From Halorientalis litorea (lineage in GTDB: Archaea; Halobacteriota; Halobacteria; Halobacteriales; Haloarculaceae), in assembly GCF_023028225.1 (NCBI RefSeq), contig NZ_CP095482.1, positions 2,046,001 through 2,110,000 of the forward strand: DNA of 64,000 nucleotides. Reading direction: 5' to 3'. A model generated the notes under the pieces. The model saw only the letters and a program-made list of their open reading frames with translations, did not search any database and had not been told where the DNA came from. The translations under genes were made by a program, and so were the position numbers. Positions 50,358 to 61,086 of the stretch are shown here, piece after piece (position 1 is the stretch's first letter; every line of letters begins with the position of its first letter).

Positions 50358-51872
50358 ATGACTGCACAGGCTGCCGAAACGGGTGACCTCGTGGCCGTCA
50401 TCGGACTGGAGGTCCACGTCCAGTTGGAGACGGCGACGAAGGTGTTCTGTGGCTGTTCGACCGAGACGGCCGAGGAGCCAAACACCAACACCTGCCCGGT
50501 CTGTCTCGGCCTGCCCGGCGCGCTCCCTGTCTTGAACGAGGGGGCCGTCGAAGCCGCCGTGAAAGTCGGGAAGGCTATCGACGCGACGATACCCGAGGAG
50601 ACCACCTTCCACCGGAAGAACTACTACTACCCGGACCTCCCCAAGAACTTCCAGATCACCCAGTACGACGCGCCCATCTGTCAGAACGGCGAACTGGAGT
50701 TCTCGGTGGCCGGTGACCGCCGCTCGGTCACCATCCGCCGCGCACACCTCGAAGAGGACCCCGGGAGTCTGCGCCACGTCCGCGAGGGGGCGGGCGGCCT
50801 CGAATCCCGGACCGTCTCTATCGAGCGGGCCGACTACACCCTCGTAGACTACAACCGCGCGGGCACGCCACTGATGGAAATCGTCACGGAACCGGACTTC
50901 CGCGACCCGGCCGAAGTGCGGGCCTTCCTCGAAAAACTGGAGGAAGTCCTCGAGTATCTGGGCGTGTTCGACCCCGGCCGCGACGGGTCGCTCCGCATCG
51001 ACGCCAACCTCTCCATCGTGCCCGCCGCGGACGTGAACGACGACGGGTCCATCGACGACGCGGTACTCGAAGAGGCGAACCGGACCGAGGTCAAGAACAT
51101 CTCCAGTCACAAGGGTGCGGAGAAGGCCCTCTCCTTCGAGCGGTCCCGACAGAAGAAACTGGTCGAATCGGGCCGCGCCGTCGAACAGGAGACGCGCCAC
51201 TTCAACGAGACTCACGGTAACACCGTCTCGATGCGCTCGAAGGAAGAGGAGAAAGACTACCGCTACTTCCGGGAGGCCGACCTGCCGCCCTTGCGCGTCT
51301 CGGACTGGAAAGAGCAACTCGACATCCCCGAACTACCCGACGCCCGCCGGGACCGCTTCGCGGCGGAGTACGGCCTGAGCGAGGAGGCGGCCTCGAAACT
51401 CACCTCCACGAAACAAGTCGCGGACTTCTTCGAGGACGTGGCGACCGAGTTCGACCCCGAGTTGGCGGCGACGTGGGTGGCCGACAACCTGCTCGGCGAA
51501 CTCAACTACCGCGACATGGCGGTCACCGACATCGAGGACCGACTGGACGAGGTGACGCGACTGGTCGAACTCGTCGCGACCGAGGAGATAACCGCCAAGA
51601 ACGCCCACGAGACGGTCCTGCGGACGATGCTGGACGAGGGTATCGACCCCGACACCGTGGTCGAGCGCGAGGACTTGGGCAAGACGGACGGCGACGAGGT
51701 CGCCGCCGCCGTCACCGAGGCCATCGCAGAGAACCCCGACGCAGTCGAGGACTACCACGCGGGCGAGGACGGGGCCATCAACTTCCTCGTCGGCCAGGTG
51801 ATGCAGAAGACCGGCGGGAGTGCCGACCCCGGCGACGTGAATCAACTCCTGCGCGAGGAGTTGGAGTCGTAG
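50358..51872 (+). CDS. gatB: Aspartyl/glutamyl-tRNA amidotransferase subunit B
   Basis: This 504-residue subunit of GatCAB converts Asp-tRNA-Asn and Glu-tRNA-Gln to the amide forms. The signature IGLEVHVQLETATKVFCGCS lies near the start, the zinc site cysteines are CPVCLG and CGCS, and there is also ITQYDAPICQNGEL, YNRAGTPLMEIVTEPDFRDP (read in parts) and a C-terminal YqeY-like domain (from about residue 355). The promoter GCCTTTAGCC (50326-50335) is 23-32 bp before the ATG, giving a leaderless mRNA. gatA and gatC are not in the window. Confidence 0.96.
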   Translation: MTAQAAETGDLVAVIGLEVHVQLETATKVFCGCSTETAEEPNTNTCPVCLGLPGALPVLNEGAVEAAVKVGKAIDATIPEETTFHRKNYYYPDLPKNFQITQYDAPICQNGELEFSVAGDRRSVTIRRAHLEEDPGSLRHVREGAGGLESRTVSIERADYTLVDYNRAGTPLMEIVTEPDFRDPAEVRAFLEKLEEVLEYLGVFDPGRDGSLRIDANLSIVPAADVNDDGSIDDAVLEEANRTEVKNISSHKGAEKALSFERSRQKKLVESGRAVEQETRHFNETHGNTVSMRSKEEEKDYRYFREADLPPLRVSDWKEQLDIPELPDARRDRFAAEYGLSEEAASKLTSTKQVADFFEDVATEFDPELAATWVADNLLGELNYRDMAVTDIEDRLDEVTRLVELVATEEITAKNAHETVLRTMLDEGIDPDTVVEREDLGKTDGDEVAAAVTEAIAENPDAVEDYHAGEDGAINFLVGQVMQKTGGSADPGDVNQLLREELES

Positions 51873-52270
51873 ACCGCGAGCGACTGTGGGAGCGAGCGGC
51901 TTTTTGGCCCACGTTCACAAGAGCGAATATCTTGCGCAGTCGTCCGAAAGGCGAGGCCTTTCGGGATGACGAGAGACGCCGTCCGGCGTCTCTCGAACCA
52001 CCCACCGGAAATCGGAGATTTTTGGGGACGTTTTTTGCCGAGTGGCGCGCTCCGCGCACCCGAGGCGAAAGAGGGTGGTCGTGAACCACCCCCTCCGCGA
52101 GGTGCTGGAAGCGATGGACGACGAGTGACCGGCCAAAGACCGTAGACCGCCCGCACGCGGACGCTCGCGCCCGTACCCGCGCTGTCATGCGGTTTCTGGA
52201 CGAAACCTTTAGAACCGGCCTGCGCGTAGGTCGGACCAATGAGCACTCGTCTACGCGGAGGTGGGTCGCC
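51873..52270. other. 398-bp repeat-rich gap between gatB and topA
   Basis: The gap is packed with structure: two perfect inverted repeats (51944-51951 with 51957-51964; 51970-51980 with 51985-51995) and pieces of the dispersed repeat on the minus strand (GGCCAAAAAG at 51899-51908; ACCACCCTCTTTCGCC at 52064-52079; CGGCAAAAAACGT at 52028-52040). A short frame end, LREVLEAMDDE with stop, lies at 52092-52127. CGTAGACCGC occurs at both edges (51869-51878, 52141-52150). It looks like a decayed, compound copy of the element. Confidence 0.6.
51944..51995. repeat. Two adjacent perfect hairpins
   Basis: CCGAAAGG / CCTTTCGG with a 5-base loop, then CGAGAGACGCC / GGCGTCTCTCG with a 4-base loop. They lie about 75-120 bp after the gatB stop, so they could also serve as a transcript end or RNA-stability structure. 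Confidence 0.7.
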
Positions 52271-54778
52271 GTGGAACTGATAATCACGGAGAAGGACAAC
52301 GCCGCGCGGCGTATCGCCGAGATTCTCAGCGGTGACAGTGCCGACGCGGAGCGGCGCAACGGCGTCAACGTCTATCGGTGGGGCGACACGCGTGTCGTGG
52401 GACTGTCGGGCCACGTCGTCGCCGTGGACTTCCCGCCGGAATACAACGACTGGCGGGACGTGGAACCGGTCGAACTCATCGACGCCGAGGTGCGGAAGGC
52501 GGCGACGAAGGAGAACATCGTCCGCACGCTCCGGCAACTCGCGCGGAAGGCCGACGAGGCGGTCATCGCAACCGACTACGACCGCGAGGGCGAACTCATC
52601 GGAAAGGAGGCCTACGAGATTCTCCGCGAGGAGACGGACATCCCCATCAGCAGGGTACGCTTTTCGTCTATCACCGAGCGTGAGGTTCGTGACGCCTTCG
52701 CCGACCCGGACGACATCGACTTCGACTTGGCGGCCGCGGGCGAGGCCCGCCAGATTATCGACCTCGTGTGGGGCGCGGCACTCACCCGGTTTCTCTCGCT
52801 CTCGGCCGGGCAGTTGGGCGAGGACTTCATCTCCGTGGGGCGGGTCCAGTCCCCGACGCTGAAACTCATCGTGGACCGCGAGCGCGAAATCGAGGCGTTC
52901 GACCCCGAGGACTACTGGGAACTGTTTGCCGACCTCACCGAGGGCGAGGAGGCCTTCGAGGCTCAGTACTTCTACCTCGACGAGGACGACAACGAGGCAG
53001 AGCGCGTCTGGGACGAGGCAGCCGCCGAGGACGCCTTCGAGCGACTGCGCGACGCCGACAGTGCGACCGTCACATCGGTTCGGCGACGCACCCGGACGGA
53101 CTCGCCGCCCGCGCCGTTCAACACCACGCAGTTCATCAGTGCCGCGTCGTCGCTCGGCTACTCGGCCCAACGCGCCATGTCCATCGCAGAGGAACTGTAC
53201 ACCGCAGGGTACGTGACGTACCCGCGGACGGACAACACCGTCTACCCGGAGGATCTGGACCCGGACGAACTCCTCGACGACTTCGTGAGCCACCCCACCT
53301 TCGGCGACGACGCCGAGTCGCTGCTCGCGCTCGAGAGCATCGAACCCACCGAGGGTGACGAGGAGACGACAGACCACCCGCCGATTCATCCGACGGGGGA
53401 ACTCCCGAACCGGAGCGAACTCGGCGAGGACGAGTGGGAAGTGTACGAACTCGTCGTCCGGCGGTTCTTCGCCACCGTCGCCGAACCCGCGACGTGGGAA
53501 CACCTGCGCGTCGTCGCCGATGCCAACGACTGCGACCTGAAAGCGAACGGCAAGCGGTTGGTCGAACCGGGCTATCACGCGGTGTACCCCTACTCCAGTG
53601 CCAGCGAGAACTTCGTGCCCGACGTGACGGAGGGCGAGACGCTCGCCATCTCGAACGTGACGCTCGACGCCAAGCAGACCCAACCGCCCCGCCGCTACGG
53701 ACAGTCCCGTCTCATCGAGAAGATGGAGGAGATGGGCATCGGGACGAAGGCGACCCGCCACAACGTCATCGAGAAACTGTACGACCGGGGGTACATCGAG
53801 CAGGACCCGCCGCGGCCGACGCGGCTGGCGATGGCCGTCGTCGAGGCCGCGGAGGAGTTCGCCGACCACGTCGTCAGCGAGGAGATGACCGCGGAACTCG
53901 AACGCGACATGGCGGCTATCGCCAACGGTGAGGCGACGCTCGACGACGTGACCGACGAATCCCGCGAGATGCTCGAACGCGTCTTCGAGGAACTCCACGA
54001 GTCCCGCGAGGCCGTGGGCGACCACCTCCAGGAGTCGCTGAAGGCGGACCGACGGCTCGGCCCGTGCCCGGAGAGCGACCACGACCTGCTGGTCCGGCAG
54101 AGCCGCCACGGGTCGTACTTCGTCGGCTGTGACGGCTTCCCGGACTGTCGGTACACGCTCCCCCTGCCGAGTACGGGTGAGCCGCTCGTGCTGGAGGAGA
54201 CGTGCGAGGAGCACGACCTGCACCACGTGAAGATGCTCGCCGGGCGGGACACGTTCGTCCACGGCTGTCCGCAGTGTCGCGCCGACGAGGCCGACGAGAG
54301 CGAGGACGAAGTCATCGGGACCTGCCCCGACTGTGGGGACGAACACGGCGGCGAACTGGCCATCAAACACCTCCGCAACGGCTCGCGGCTGGTCGGGTGT
54401 ACGCGCTATCCCGACTGCGAGTACTCCCTGCCGCTCCCGCGCCGGGGCGACATCGAGGTGACGGACGCCCGGTGTGAGGAACACGACTTGCCCGAGTTGG
54501 TCGTCCACGACGGCGACGACCCGTGGGAACTGGGCTGTCCCATCTGCAACTACGAGGAGTACCGCCAACAGCAGGCCGTCGACGAACTGGAGGACCTCGA
54601 CGGCATCGGGGCCGCGACGGCCGAGAAACTCGCAGAGGCCGCCGTCGAGACGCTGTCAGACCTCCGGGGGGTCGACGCCGACGAGGTGGCGACCGAGGTC
54701 CAAGGCATCAGTGCCGAGCAGGTACGCGAGTGGCAGGCACAGGTCACCGCCGAAGAGGCGGAGGCGGCCGGGGACTGA
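52271..54778 (+). CDS. topA: DNA topoisomerase I
   Basis: This 835-residue type IA topoisomerase relaxes negative supercoils. The Toprim domain is N-terminal (MELIITEKDNAARRIAEIL and TDYDREGELIG), and the catalytic tyrosine is Y317 in YVTYPRTDN. Three C-terminal zinc-finger-like repeats have CPESDHDLL and GCDGFPDCRYTLPLP, CPDCGDEHGG and GCTRYPDCEYSLPLP, and a last helix-hairpin-helix pair reads LDGIGAATAEKLAEAAVE. The start is GTG at 52271, preceded by a GGAGGTG ribosome-binding site. Upstream in-frame codons were rejected as they lie outside the conserved start. Confidence 0.95.
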   Translation: MELIITEKDNAARRIAEILSGDSADAERRNGVNVYRWGDTRVVGLSGHVVAVDFPPEYNDWRDVEPVELIDAEVRKAATKENIVRTLRQLARKADEAVIATDYDREGELIGKEAYEILREETDIPISRVRFSSITEREVRDAFADPDDIDFDLAAAGEARQIIDLVWGAALTRFLSLSAGQLGEDFISVGRVQSPTLKLIVDREREIEAFDPEDYWELFADLTEGEEAFEAQYFYLDEDDNEAERVWDEAAAEDAFERLRDADSATVTSVRRRTRTDSPPAPFNTTQFISAASSLGYSAQRAMSIAEELYTAGYVTYPRTDNTVYPEDLDPDELLDDFVSHPTFGDDAESLLALESIEPTEGDEETTDHPPIHPTGELPNRSELGEDEWEVYELVVRRFFATVAEPATWEHLRVVADANDCDLKANGKRLVEPGYHAVYPYSSASENFVPDVTEGETLAISNVTLDAKQTQPPRRYGQSRLIEKMEEMGIGTKATRHNVIEKLYDRGYIEQDPPRPTRLAMAVVEAAEEFADHVVSEEMTAELERDMAAIANGEATLDDVTDESREMLERVFEELHESREAVGDHLQESLKADRRLGPCPESDHDLLVRQSRHGSYFVGCDGFPDCRYTLPLPSTGEPLVLEETCEEHDLHHVKMLAGRDTFVHGCPQCRADEADESEDEVIGTCPDCGDEHGGELAIKHLRNGSRLVGCTRYPDCEYSLPLPRRGDIEVTDARCEEHDLPELVVHDGDDPWELGCPICNYEEYRQQQAVDELEDLDGIGAATAEKLAEAAVETLSDLRGVDADEVATEVQGISAEQVREWQAQVTAEEAEAAGD

Positions 54779-54831
54779 CCTCCCCGGGCGGTTTCCGAAG
54801 TGTTTTGACGGTCCGTTTGGATTGAGCGGGT

Positions 54832-55533
54832 ATGGGCGGTCCCTGGACGGAGTGGAGTCACATACTGAAGGTAGACCCGGACAAGACGCTGGTCGACGGC
54901 GAGACGTTCGCGGACGTCTGCCGGACCGGAACCGACGCGATCGCCGTCGGCGGGACCACCGGCATGACCGAGGCCAAGATGGCCGAGGTGGTCGAGGCCT
55001 GTGGCACCCACGATGTCCCACTCTACATCGAACCGAGCCACTCGAACGCCGTCGTCCACAGCGACGACCTCGACGGCTATCTCATCCCCATCGTGTTCAA
55101 CGCAGGCGACATCGCGTGGGTCACCGGCGCGCACAAGGAGTGGGCGCGCCTCGACGACGACATCGACTGGGCGAACACGTTCACCGAGGGCTACATCGTC
55201 CTCAACCCCGACTCCTCCGTGGCCGAGTACACGGGTGCCGACTGCGACCTAGGTGCTGAGGAGGTGGCCGCCTACGCCGAGGTGGCCGAACAGATGTTCG
55301 GACAGGACATCGTCTACATCGAGTACTCCGGGACGCTCGGCGACCCCGATATCGTCGCCGCCGCACAGGCCGACCTCGACGAGGCGACGCTGTTCTACGG
55401 CGGCGGCATCCACGATTACGACTCGGCGTACACGATGGGCCAGCACGCCGACGTGGTCGTGGTCGGCGACCTCGTCCACGACGAGGGCGTCGACGCTGTT
55501 CGTGAGACGGTCGAGGGCGCGAACGACGCCTAG
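54832..55533 (+). CDS. Geranylgeranylglyceryl phosphate synthase
   Basis: This 233-residue TIM-barrel prenyltransferase makes the first ether bond of archaeal lipids, joining geranylgeranyl-PP to glycerol-1-phosphate. Motifs are [59 protein letters not shown] and [11 protein letters not shown]. It is encoded 53 bp after topA on the same strand. Its stop overlaps the stop of the convergent permease gene by four bases. Confidence 0.94.
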   Translation: MGGPWTEWSHILKVDPDKTLVDGETFADVCRTGTDAIAVGGTTGMTEAKMAEVVEACGTHDVPLYIEPSHSNAVVHSDDLDGYLIPIVFNAGDIAWVTGAHKEWARLDDDIDWANTFTEGYIVLNPDSSVAEYTGADCDLGAEEVAAYAEVAEQMFGQDIVYIEYSGTLGDPDIVAAAQADLDEATLFYGGGIHDYDSAYTMGQHADVVVVGDLVHDEGVDAVRETVEGANDA

Positions 55534-57722
55534 AAGGCCAACCGTTCGGCGAGTCGGCCGAGCGGTCCCGACTGGTTCTCTCGCTCGGGACGGACGACGA
55601 CGGTGGGTGAGTCCACGGCGTCGATGAGTCGCTGGCGTCGCCGCGCGGTGGTCGGTGACCCGCTCGTCTGGACGACGACGAGGTCGGCCTCGTCCGCCGA
55701 CGCCGCGAGGTCGGCCGCCCCGTTGCTCTCGACGACGCGGGACACGACCGGGACGCTACAGAGCGCGACCAGTTCCTCGTGGTAGTCCTCGACGGTCTGG
55801 CGTTGCTCGGGCGTCGCATCCGGCGGTACCCCTTGGACGAGCGTGAGGCGCGCCCCCGTCGCGCTGGCGAGGGAGTCCGCGAGTTTGACCTTGACCGGCT
55901 CGAACGGGCCTTCGTCGGTGACGAGTGCGACTTCGCCGTCCTCGGCAGTCACGTCCTCGGCGTCGACGAGGACCACGTCACAGGGCGTGTGCTGGACCAT
56001 CCAGTCGGTGTCGGTGCCGAACAGCCGCGACCAGAGGCTCTCGGACCCGGTTCCGACCACGAGCAGGTCCGCGTCGTGGTGGTCGGCGAAGTTCACGACT
56101 GCGTGCCGCGGGTCGTGGCTGACGATTTCGCCGTACTCAACGGGTACGTCGACGGCGTCGGCGACCGACGCCATCCGCGACTCGAAGGCCGCGTCGCTCG
56201 GCGACTGTATCTCGGTCGCCTGTTCCAGTGCCAACTGGTCGGGGACGCGGTCGAACCGGACGACGGTGACGCGCCCGTCGCGCTGGGTGGCCACGTCGAC
56301 GGCGGTACTCGTGAGTGCGTCCTCCTGTTCGACCGTCGTCCCCTCGGTGACGGCGACGACGACGTTGTACTCCGCACTGCTCTCGAAGGCTGACCGGGTG
56401 CGTTCGACGGCCCGCCTGCCGACGCGGCGGCGGAACTCGTCGCGGGCGACACCCTCACGGCGGACGCGCGGGCGGGCGTAGAGGAAGTACCACAGGGAAC
56501 TCCCGGCGATGATGACGGCGGCACCCACCGCGGGCAGGAACCCCATCTGACTGAGCAAGACGAGCCCGCCGACCACGCCGAACGCCTGCGTCCACGGGTA
56601 AAACGGGTCGGTGAACTCCGGGTCGTACCCCTCGGGGTCGCTCTCCCTGAACGCGACGAGGGCGACGTTGACCATCACGAACACGAGAATCTGGAACGCG
56701 CTCCCGAGTTTCGCGATGTCGCTGACGGGCACCCCGACGATGAGTAACAGCGTCACGCCGCCGGTGAGGAGGATGGCGATGGCTGGCGTGTCGAACCGGT
56801 CGCTGATGCGGGACAGTGACGGGGGCGCGAGTTCGTCGCGGCTCATCGCGAACGGATACCGTGACGAGGAGAGCAAACCCGCGTTGGCGGTGCTGACCAG
56901 CGCGAGGACGGCCGCGATGACGACGGCGACGAGGCCGAGTTCACCGAGCGTGAACCGCGCCACGTCGGCGATGGGTGCGTCCGTGAGGTCGATGGACGGT
57001 GCAACGCCGACCAGCACGAACACGACCAGCACGTACAGTACCGTGGTGAACGCCAGCGAGCCGAGCATCCCGAGGGGAATGTTCCGTCCGGGGTTCTCGA
57101 TTTCCTCGGCGACGCTCGCAACCTTGGTCACGCCCGCGTAGGAGACGAACACGAAGCCTGCCGCCGCCAGCAACCCGCCCGTTCCTTCGGTGAAGAAGCC
57201 GTCGAAACCGGCGGGCTGGACCGACCCCGTCGACCCGGCGACGAGCCACCCCATCGCGACCAGCATCACGGCCACGATTGCGACCTGCATCCGCCCGGTC
57301 TGTTTGGCACCGAGGATGTTGACCGCGACGAGCAGGCAGGCCAACCCGACGGCGACCGGCATCACCGGGAGGTCGAGCAACAGGACGATGTACGGCGCGC
57401 CGCCGACGAGCGCCAGCGCGCCCTTGAACGTCAGCGAGAACCACGTCCCGACGCCGGCGATGGTTCCGAGTAGCGGCCCCATGCTCCGCTCGATGTAGAC
57501 GTACGTGCCGCCCGCCTCGGGCATCGCAGTCGCCATCTCCGCTTTGCTCAGTGCCGCTGGCAGGACGATAATCGCGGCGACGAGATACGCGAGGACGACG
57601 GCAGGCCCGGCGAGGTCGAGTGCCAGTGCCGGAAGGATGAAGATGCCACTTCCGACCATCGCACCGATGCTGATCGCCAGTACCGACAGGAGACCGAGGT
57701 CCCGTTCCAGTTCTTTCGGCAT
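55530..57722 (-). CDS. Amino acid permease (APC) fused to two universal stress domains
   Basis: This 730-residue protein has twelve membrane segments (about 8-455) with the APC start [17 protein letters not shown], then two cytoplasmic USP-type domains (about 475-605 and 610-730). The first USP carries the nucleotide motif [15 protein letters not shown], and the second has no complete motif. The fusion is known in haloarchaea and suggests transport regulated by ATP or stress state. The start ATG at 57722 lies just after the stop of the upstream TrkA-N-like gene. Substrate unknown, probably a cationic or neutral amino acid. Confidence 0.88.
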   Translation of the reverse strand: MPKELERDLGLLSVLAISIGAMVGSGIFILPALALDLAGPAVVLAYLVAAIIVLPAALSKAEMATAMPEAGGTYVYIERSMGPLLGTIAGVGTWFSLTFKGALALVGGAPYIVLLLDLPVMPVAVGLACLLVAVNILGAKQTGRMQVAIVAVMLVAMGWLVAGSTGSVQPAGFDGFFTEGTGGLLAAAGFVFVSYAGVTKVASVAEEIENPGRNIPLGMLGSLAFTTVLYVLVVFVLVGVAPSIDLTDAPIADVARFTLGELGLVAVVIAAVLALVSTANAGLLSSSRYPFAMSRDELAPPSLSRISDRFDTPAIAILLTGGVTLLLIVGVPVSDIAKLGSAFQILVFVMVNVALVAFRESDPEGYDPEFTDPFYPWTQAFGVVGGLVLLSQMGFLPAVGAAVIIAGSSLWYFLYARPRVRREGVARDEFRRRVGRRAVERTRSAFESSAEYNVVVAVTEGTTVEQEDALTSTAVDVATQRDGRVTVVRFDRVPDQLALEQATEIQSPSDAAFESRMASVADAVDVPVEYGEIVSHDPRHAVVNFADHHDADLLVVGTGSESLWSRLFGTDTDWMVQHTPCDVVLVDAEDVTAEDGEVALVTDEGPFEPVKVKLADSLASATGARLTLVQGVPPDATPEQRQTVEDYHEELVALCSVPVVSRVVESNGAADLAASADEADLVVVQTSGSPTTARRRQRLIDAVDSPTVVVRPERENQSGPLGRLAERLAF

Positions 57723-57723
57723 A

Positions 57724-58167
57724 CTATCTGCTTTTTTCGAGTACCTCAGAGACTGCCTCGGCGAGAACGGCATCGAGATGGACGGGCGTGATGTCTGCCG
57801 CCGCGAACGCCTCCGTGTGTCGCTCGTCCGCGACACCGGCGACGACGTGGTCGACCTCACACCGCGTTCGAAGCAGTTGAGCGACGAGTAAGGTCGTCCG
57901 GTCTTGGCCGGACGCGACTACCGCTACGTCGACATCACGAGAAATCGCCGCGAGGTCGGCGGCCTTGGTCACGTCGACCGTGTGTGTCTCGATGCCCACC
58001 GAACGCGCACCGGCGGCGATGGCCGCGTCCGCCGTCGCGAACTCGACGGACGTGGAGTCCGCGAGCCGGTTCGCGATTCCCCGTGCTGTCTCGTCGCCGA
58101 CGACGAGTACCGGTCCCTTCGACCCGGAAATCGGCAGTCGTGGTCGCTGTGTCAGTTTCGTTTTCAT
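57724..58167 (-). CDS. TrkA-N-like nucleotide-binding protein
   Basis: This 147-residue protein has a Rossmann-like fold: GPVLVVGDETARGIANRLAD, then VDVAVVASGQDRTTLLVAQL, VDHVVAGVADERHTEAF and ITPVHLDAVLAEAVSEVL. It resembles the NAD-binding domain of Trk or K+ channel regulators, but its glycine loop is altered (VVGDET). It ends one base before the permease ATG, so both are co-translated and the protein likely regulates that permease. The TATA-like CATTTATGCT lies about 100 bp upstream, giving a leader of roughly 75 nt. Confidence 0.75.
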   Translation of the reverse strand: MKTKLTQRPRLPISGSKGPVLVVGDETARGIANRLADSTSVEFATADAAIAAGARSVGIETHTVDVTKAADLAAISRDVDVAVVASGQDRTTLLVAQLLRTRCEVDHVVAGVADERHTEAFAAADITPVHLDAVLAEAVSEVLEKSR

Positions 58168-58346
58168 CTGTCTCGTGAACGCGCCAGCAGGTGCTCATGG
58201 ACCCGGACTCGAGCCTCGCCCGACGGCCGCTGACGCGCCGCTACGTGCTAGTTGCTGCTACTTCAGCATAAATGGGGCGGTCTGATTGGCGAAAGCGCAA
58301 CAAAATGTGTGTCATTTTCGCGTACCGATATCAGTCTGGCGCGCAC

Positions 58347-58829
58347 TCACTGGTTCTTCGGTGAGAACCCCTCGTAGGGGTGGACGTACTCGTTTCTGAT
58401 GATGTCCTCGTCGACGACTTCGAGGCCGAGCGCGTCGAGTTCCTGACCGATGCGACTCAGGTCGTCACCGTCGCGGCCGACCACCTCGACGTGGACGTTC
58501 TCGCTGCCCGTCATCACCTCGCGGACAGCGACGACGCCCTCGATTTCCAGTGCGTCACGAGCTAGACGTTCCCGGTCCGGGATGGCCGCCGAGCAGACGA
58601 TGAGCGTGTGCAGCTGGAAACCCGTCCGTTCGTAGTCCACGTCAAGATAGTAGCCGTCGATGATGCCCTCGTCTTCGAGTCGATTGATGCGGTTCCGAAC
58701 GGTGCTGGCGGCGACGCCGTTCTCCTCGGCGATGGTACTCGCGGACGTTCGGCGGGCGTCCTGCTGGAGTCGATAGATGATGTGCCGGTCTAGCTCGTCG
58801 AGTTCCACGATGTCCTCCCGCTCACTCAT
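58347..58829 (-). CDS. Lrp/AsnC family transcriptional regulator
   Basis: This 160-residue regulator has an N-terminal winged helix, LDELDRHIIYRLQQDARRTS then ASTVRNRINRLEDEGIIDGY, and a C-terminal RAM-type ligand domain with VVAVREVMTGSENVHVEVVG. The acidic N-terminus before the helix is normal. The CCTTATCACC box at 58851-58860 lies 22-31 bp before the ATG. Its 3' neighbours are the permease and its partner, so it could control their expression in response to an amino acid, which is an inference. It is divergent from aspS. Confidence 0.88.
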   Translation of the reverse strand: MSEREDIVELDELDRHIIYRLQQDARRTSASTIAEENGVAASTVRNRINRLEDEGIIDGYYLDVDYERTGFQLHTLIVCSAAIPDRERLARDALEIEGVVAVREVMTGSENVHVEVVGRDGDDLSRIGQELDALGLEVVDEDIIRNEYVHPYEGFSPKNQ

Positions 58830-58962
58830 AGCCAGCGAACCGTCCAGTACGGTGATAAGGGTACCGCCACGGTGAGCGTGTTCGGGCGACCCACCTCTCG
58901 GCTGGGGGTGATGCCACGGACAAACGACTGTTCTTAAGTCCCGCCCACCGATACGGGTGAAC

Positions 58963-60267
58963 ATGGACGACCGAACCTACACCGCGGACGCCGACCCGGG
59001 CGACAGCGTGACCGTCGCCGGCTGGGTCCACGAAGTCCGTGACCTCGGCGGCATCGCCTTCCTCATCCTGCGAGACACGACCGGCAAGATACAGGTCAAA
59101 TTCGAGAAAGACGAGATGGACGACGACCTCGTCGAAGCCGGGACCGAGGTCCAACGTGAGAGCGTCGTTGCCGTCACCGGCGACGTGGAGGAGGAGGAAC
59201 GTGCCCCGACGGGCGTCGAAATCGTTCCCGAGTCCGTGGACATCGTCGCCGAGGCCGACCCGGAACTGCCGCTGGACCCCTCCGGGAAGGTCGACGCCGA
59301 ACTCCCGACGCGGCTGGACAATCGGACGCTGGACCTCCGCAAGGACGAGGTCAAGGCCATCTTCGAGATTCGCGCGGAGGTCCTCCGCTCGGTCCGCGAG
59401 CAGTTCCGCGAGTTGGGCTGTACGGAGATCAACACGCCGAAAATCGTCGCCACGGGGACCGAGGGCGGGACCGAACTGTTCCCCATCACGTACTTCGGCC
59501 GCGAGGCGTTCATGAACCAGTCACCACAGCTGTTCAAACAGCTGATGGTCGGCTCCGGGTTGGAGCGTGTCTTCGAAATCGGCCCCATCTTCCGGGCCGA
59601 GGAACACAACACGCCCCGCCACCTCAACGAGGCCACGTCCATCGACTTCGAGTCGGCGTTCTACGACCACACCGAGGCGATGGACGCCTGCGAGGCCGTC
59701 GTCAAAGCCGCCTACGAGGGCGTCGCCGAGAACTGTCAGGAACAACTCGACGCGCTCGACCTGACCGACGAGTTCGAGGCACCCGCGGGTGACTTCCCGC
59801 GGCTGACCTACGAGGAGGCACTCGAACGCGTCAATGCGACGGGCGAACTCGACGAGGTGCTGGTCTGGGGCGACGACCTGTCGACCGAGGCCGAACACGC
59901 GCTCGGCGAGGAAGTCGGCGAACACTACTTCATCACCGACTGGCCGAGCGAAATCAAGCCCTTCTACATCAAAGACCACGACGACGACGAGGAAGTGTCG
60001 ACGGGCTTCGACATGATGCACCCGTCGATGGAACTCGTCTCGGGCGGCCAGCGTGAACACCGCTACGACCGCCTCGTGGAAGGCTTCGAACAGCAGGGAC
60101 TCGACCCCGAGGCCTTCGAGTACTACACCAAGATGTTCAAGTACGGCATGCCGCCCCACGCCGGATGGGGCCTCGGCGGCGAGCGGTTGGTCATGACGAT
60201 GCTCGGCCTCGGGAACATCCGCGAGGCTGTTCTCTTCCCGCGAGACCGGCAGCGACTCAGTCCGTAG
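58963..60267 (+). CDS. aspS: Aspartyl-tRNA synthetase, archaeal type
   Basis: This 434-residue class II synthetase has an N-terminal OB-fold anticodon domain ([20 protein letters not shown]) and a class II core with motif 2 [20 protein letters not shown] and motif 3 [15 protein letters not shown]. The length matches archaeal enzymes, which often charge both tRNA-Asp and tRNA-Asn where GatCAB is present, as the gatB gene here suggests. ATG at 58963 is chosen over the GTG two codons upstream. TTCTTAAGTC (58931-58940) is the promoter. Confidence 0.95.
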   Translation: MDDRTYTADADPGDSVTVAGWVHEVRDLGGIAFLILRDTTGKIQVKFEKDEMDDDLVEAGTEVQRESVVAVTGDVEEEERAPTGVEIVPESVDIVAEADPELPLDPSGKVDAELPTRLDNRTLDLRKDEVKAIFEIRAEVLRSVREQFRELGCTEINTPKIVATGTEGGTELFPITYFGREAFMNQSPQLFKQLMVGSGLERVFEIGPIFRAEEHNTPRHLNEATSIDFESAFYDHTEAMDACEAVVKAAYEGVAENCQEQLDALDLTDEFEAPAGDFPRLTYEEALERVNATGELDEVLVWGDDLSTEAEHALGEEVGEHYFITDWPSEIKPFYIKDHDDDEEVSTGFDMMHPSMELVSGGQREHRYDRLVEGFEQQGLDPEAFEYYTKMFKYGMPPHAGWGLGGERLVMTMLGLGNIREAVLFPRDRQRLSP

Positions 60268-60335
60268 GACTGGTCGCTGGCAGTCGAGCGGGAGCACGTC
60301 ACTCACCCTGTGGCTCTCGCCAACGGCGGTTCGCG

Positions 60336-60926
60336 ATGTCTCACCCAACAGTGAAGACCGTCGGCACGGAACGCACAGATATGCTTGCCCGTGTCAGACG
60401 CCGCGCCGCCGATCCGACGAGTGGGTGGGCCGCAGGCTGGCAGCTATTCAAAGTGGCGGTCGTCTTTTCGACGCTCTGGGGGCTTCTGGCCGGTCTGGGT
60501 GGACTCCCCACGGGAGTGTCGCTCGTCGGTATCTGTGTTATCTGTGTCCTCAACGCCAGCGTCGTGGGTGGCCTGCTCTGGCGACACCTGTTCGAGCGGC
60601 GCGGATACCGGCTCACAGCACCCCGTGGAGCACTTGCCGGCGCCGCCATCGGTGTCGTAACCTACATCACTGCATCCAGTGCCGTCGCGCTGATGTACCT
60701 GCTCGGCAGCGTCGATGTCGCCGAACTCGCGCGGGTCGTCCACGGGACGGCACTCACTGCGCTCGGTCTGAACTTCCTCCGGGAGTTCGCAGGATTCACA
60801 CTCCTGTTTCTCTTCGGTGGCGTGTGGACGACGGTCGGTATCCCGTTTCTCCTGAGCGTCGGCGTCGGATGGTATCTGGGGGCCGGAGCAGAACGGACCC
60901 AGTACAGCCGCGACACCAGTGCCTGA
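60336..60926 (+). CDS. Membrane protein, unknown
   Basis: This 196-residue protein has about five hydrophobic helices, starting with a basic region (MLARVRRRAADPTSGW) and then FKVAVVFSTLWGLLAGLGG. Gly-rich helices and GVWTTVGIPFLLSVGVGWY follow. There is no known motif. It begins 69 bp after aspS with no TATA-like box, so it may be transcribed from the aspS promoter. No function is suggested. Confidence 0.6.
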   Translation: MSHPTVKTVGTERTDMLARVRRRAADPTSGWAAGWQLFKVAVVFSTLWGLLAGLGGLPTGVSLVGICVICVLNASVVGGLLWRHLFERRGYRLTAPRGALAGAAIGVVTYITASSAVALMYLLGSVDVAELARVVHGTALTALGLNFLREFAGFTLLFLFGGVWTTVGIPFLLSVGVGWYLGAGAERTQYSRDTSA

Positions 60927-61086
60927 GACGGGTGGTCGGTCGTTCACTCCGGGCAGAGACGGTGTTCGTCTCCGTCGCCGGGCGGAGCCGATGACCTGTG
61001 GTACGTACCAGCCACAGAGTGTCTCGACGGCCGACGGTGTGGCCGTGAGCGCGACGAGTCCCGCAGGACCGGCAGCGGCTGTCGCC

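Noticed and set aside
51842..54568. Over 900-codon frame opposite topA
   Set aside because: It is antisense to a gene with all catalytic motifs; high GC makes such frames common.
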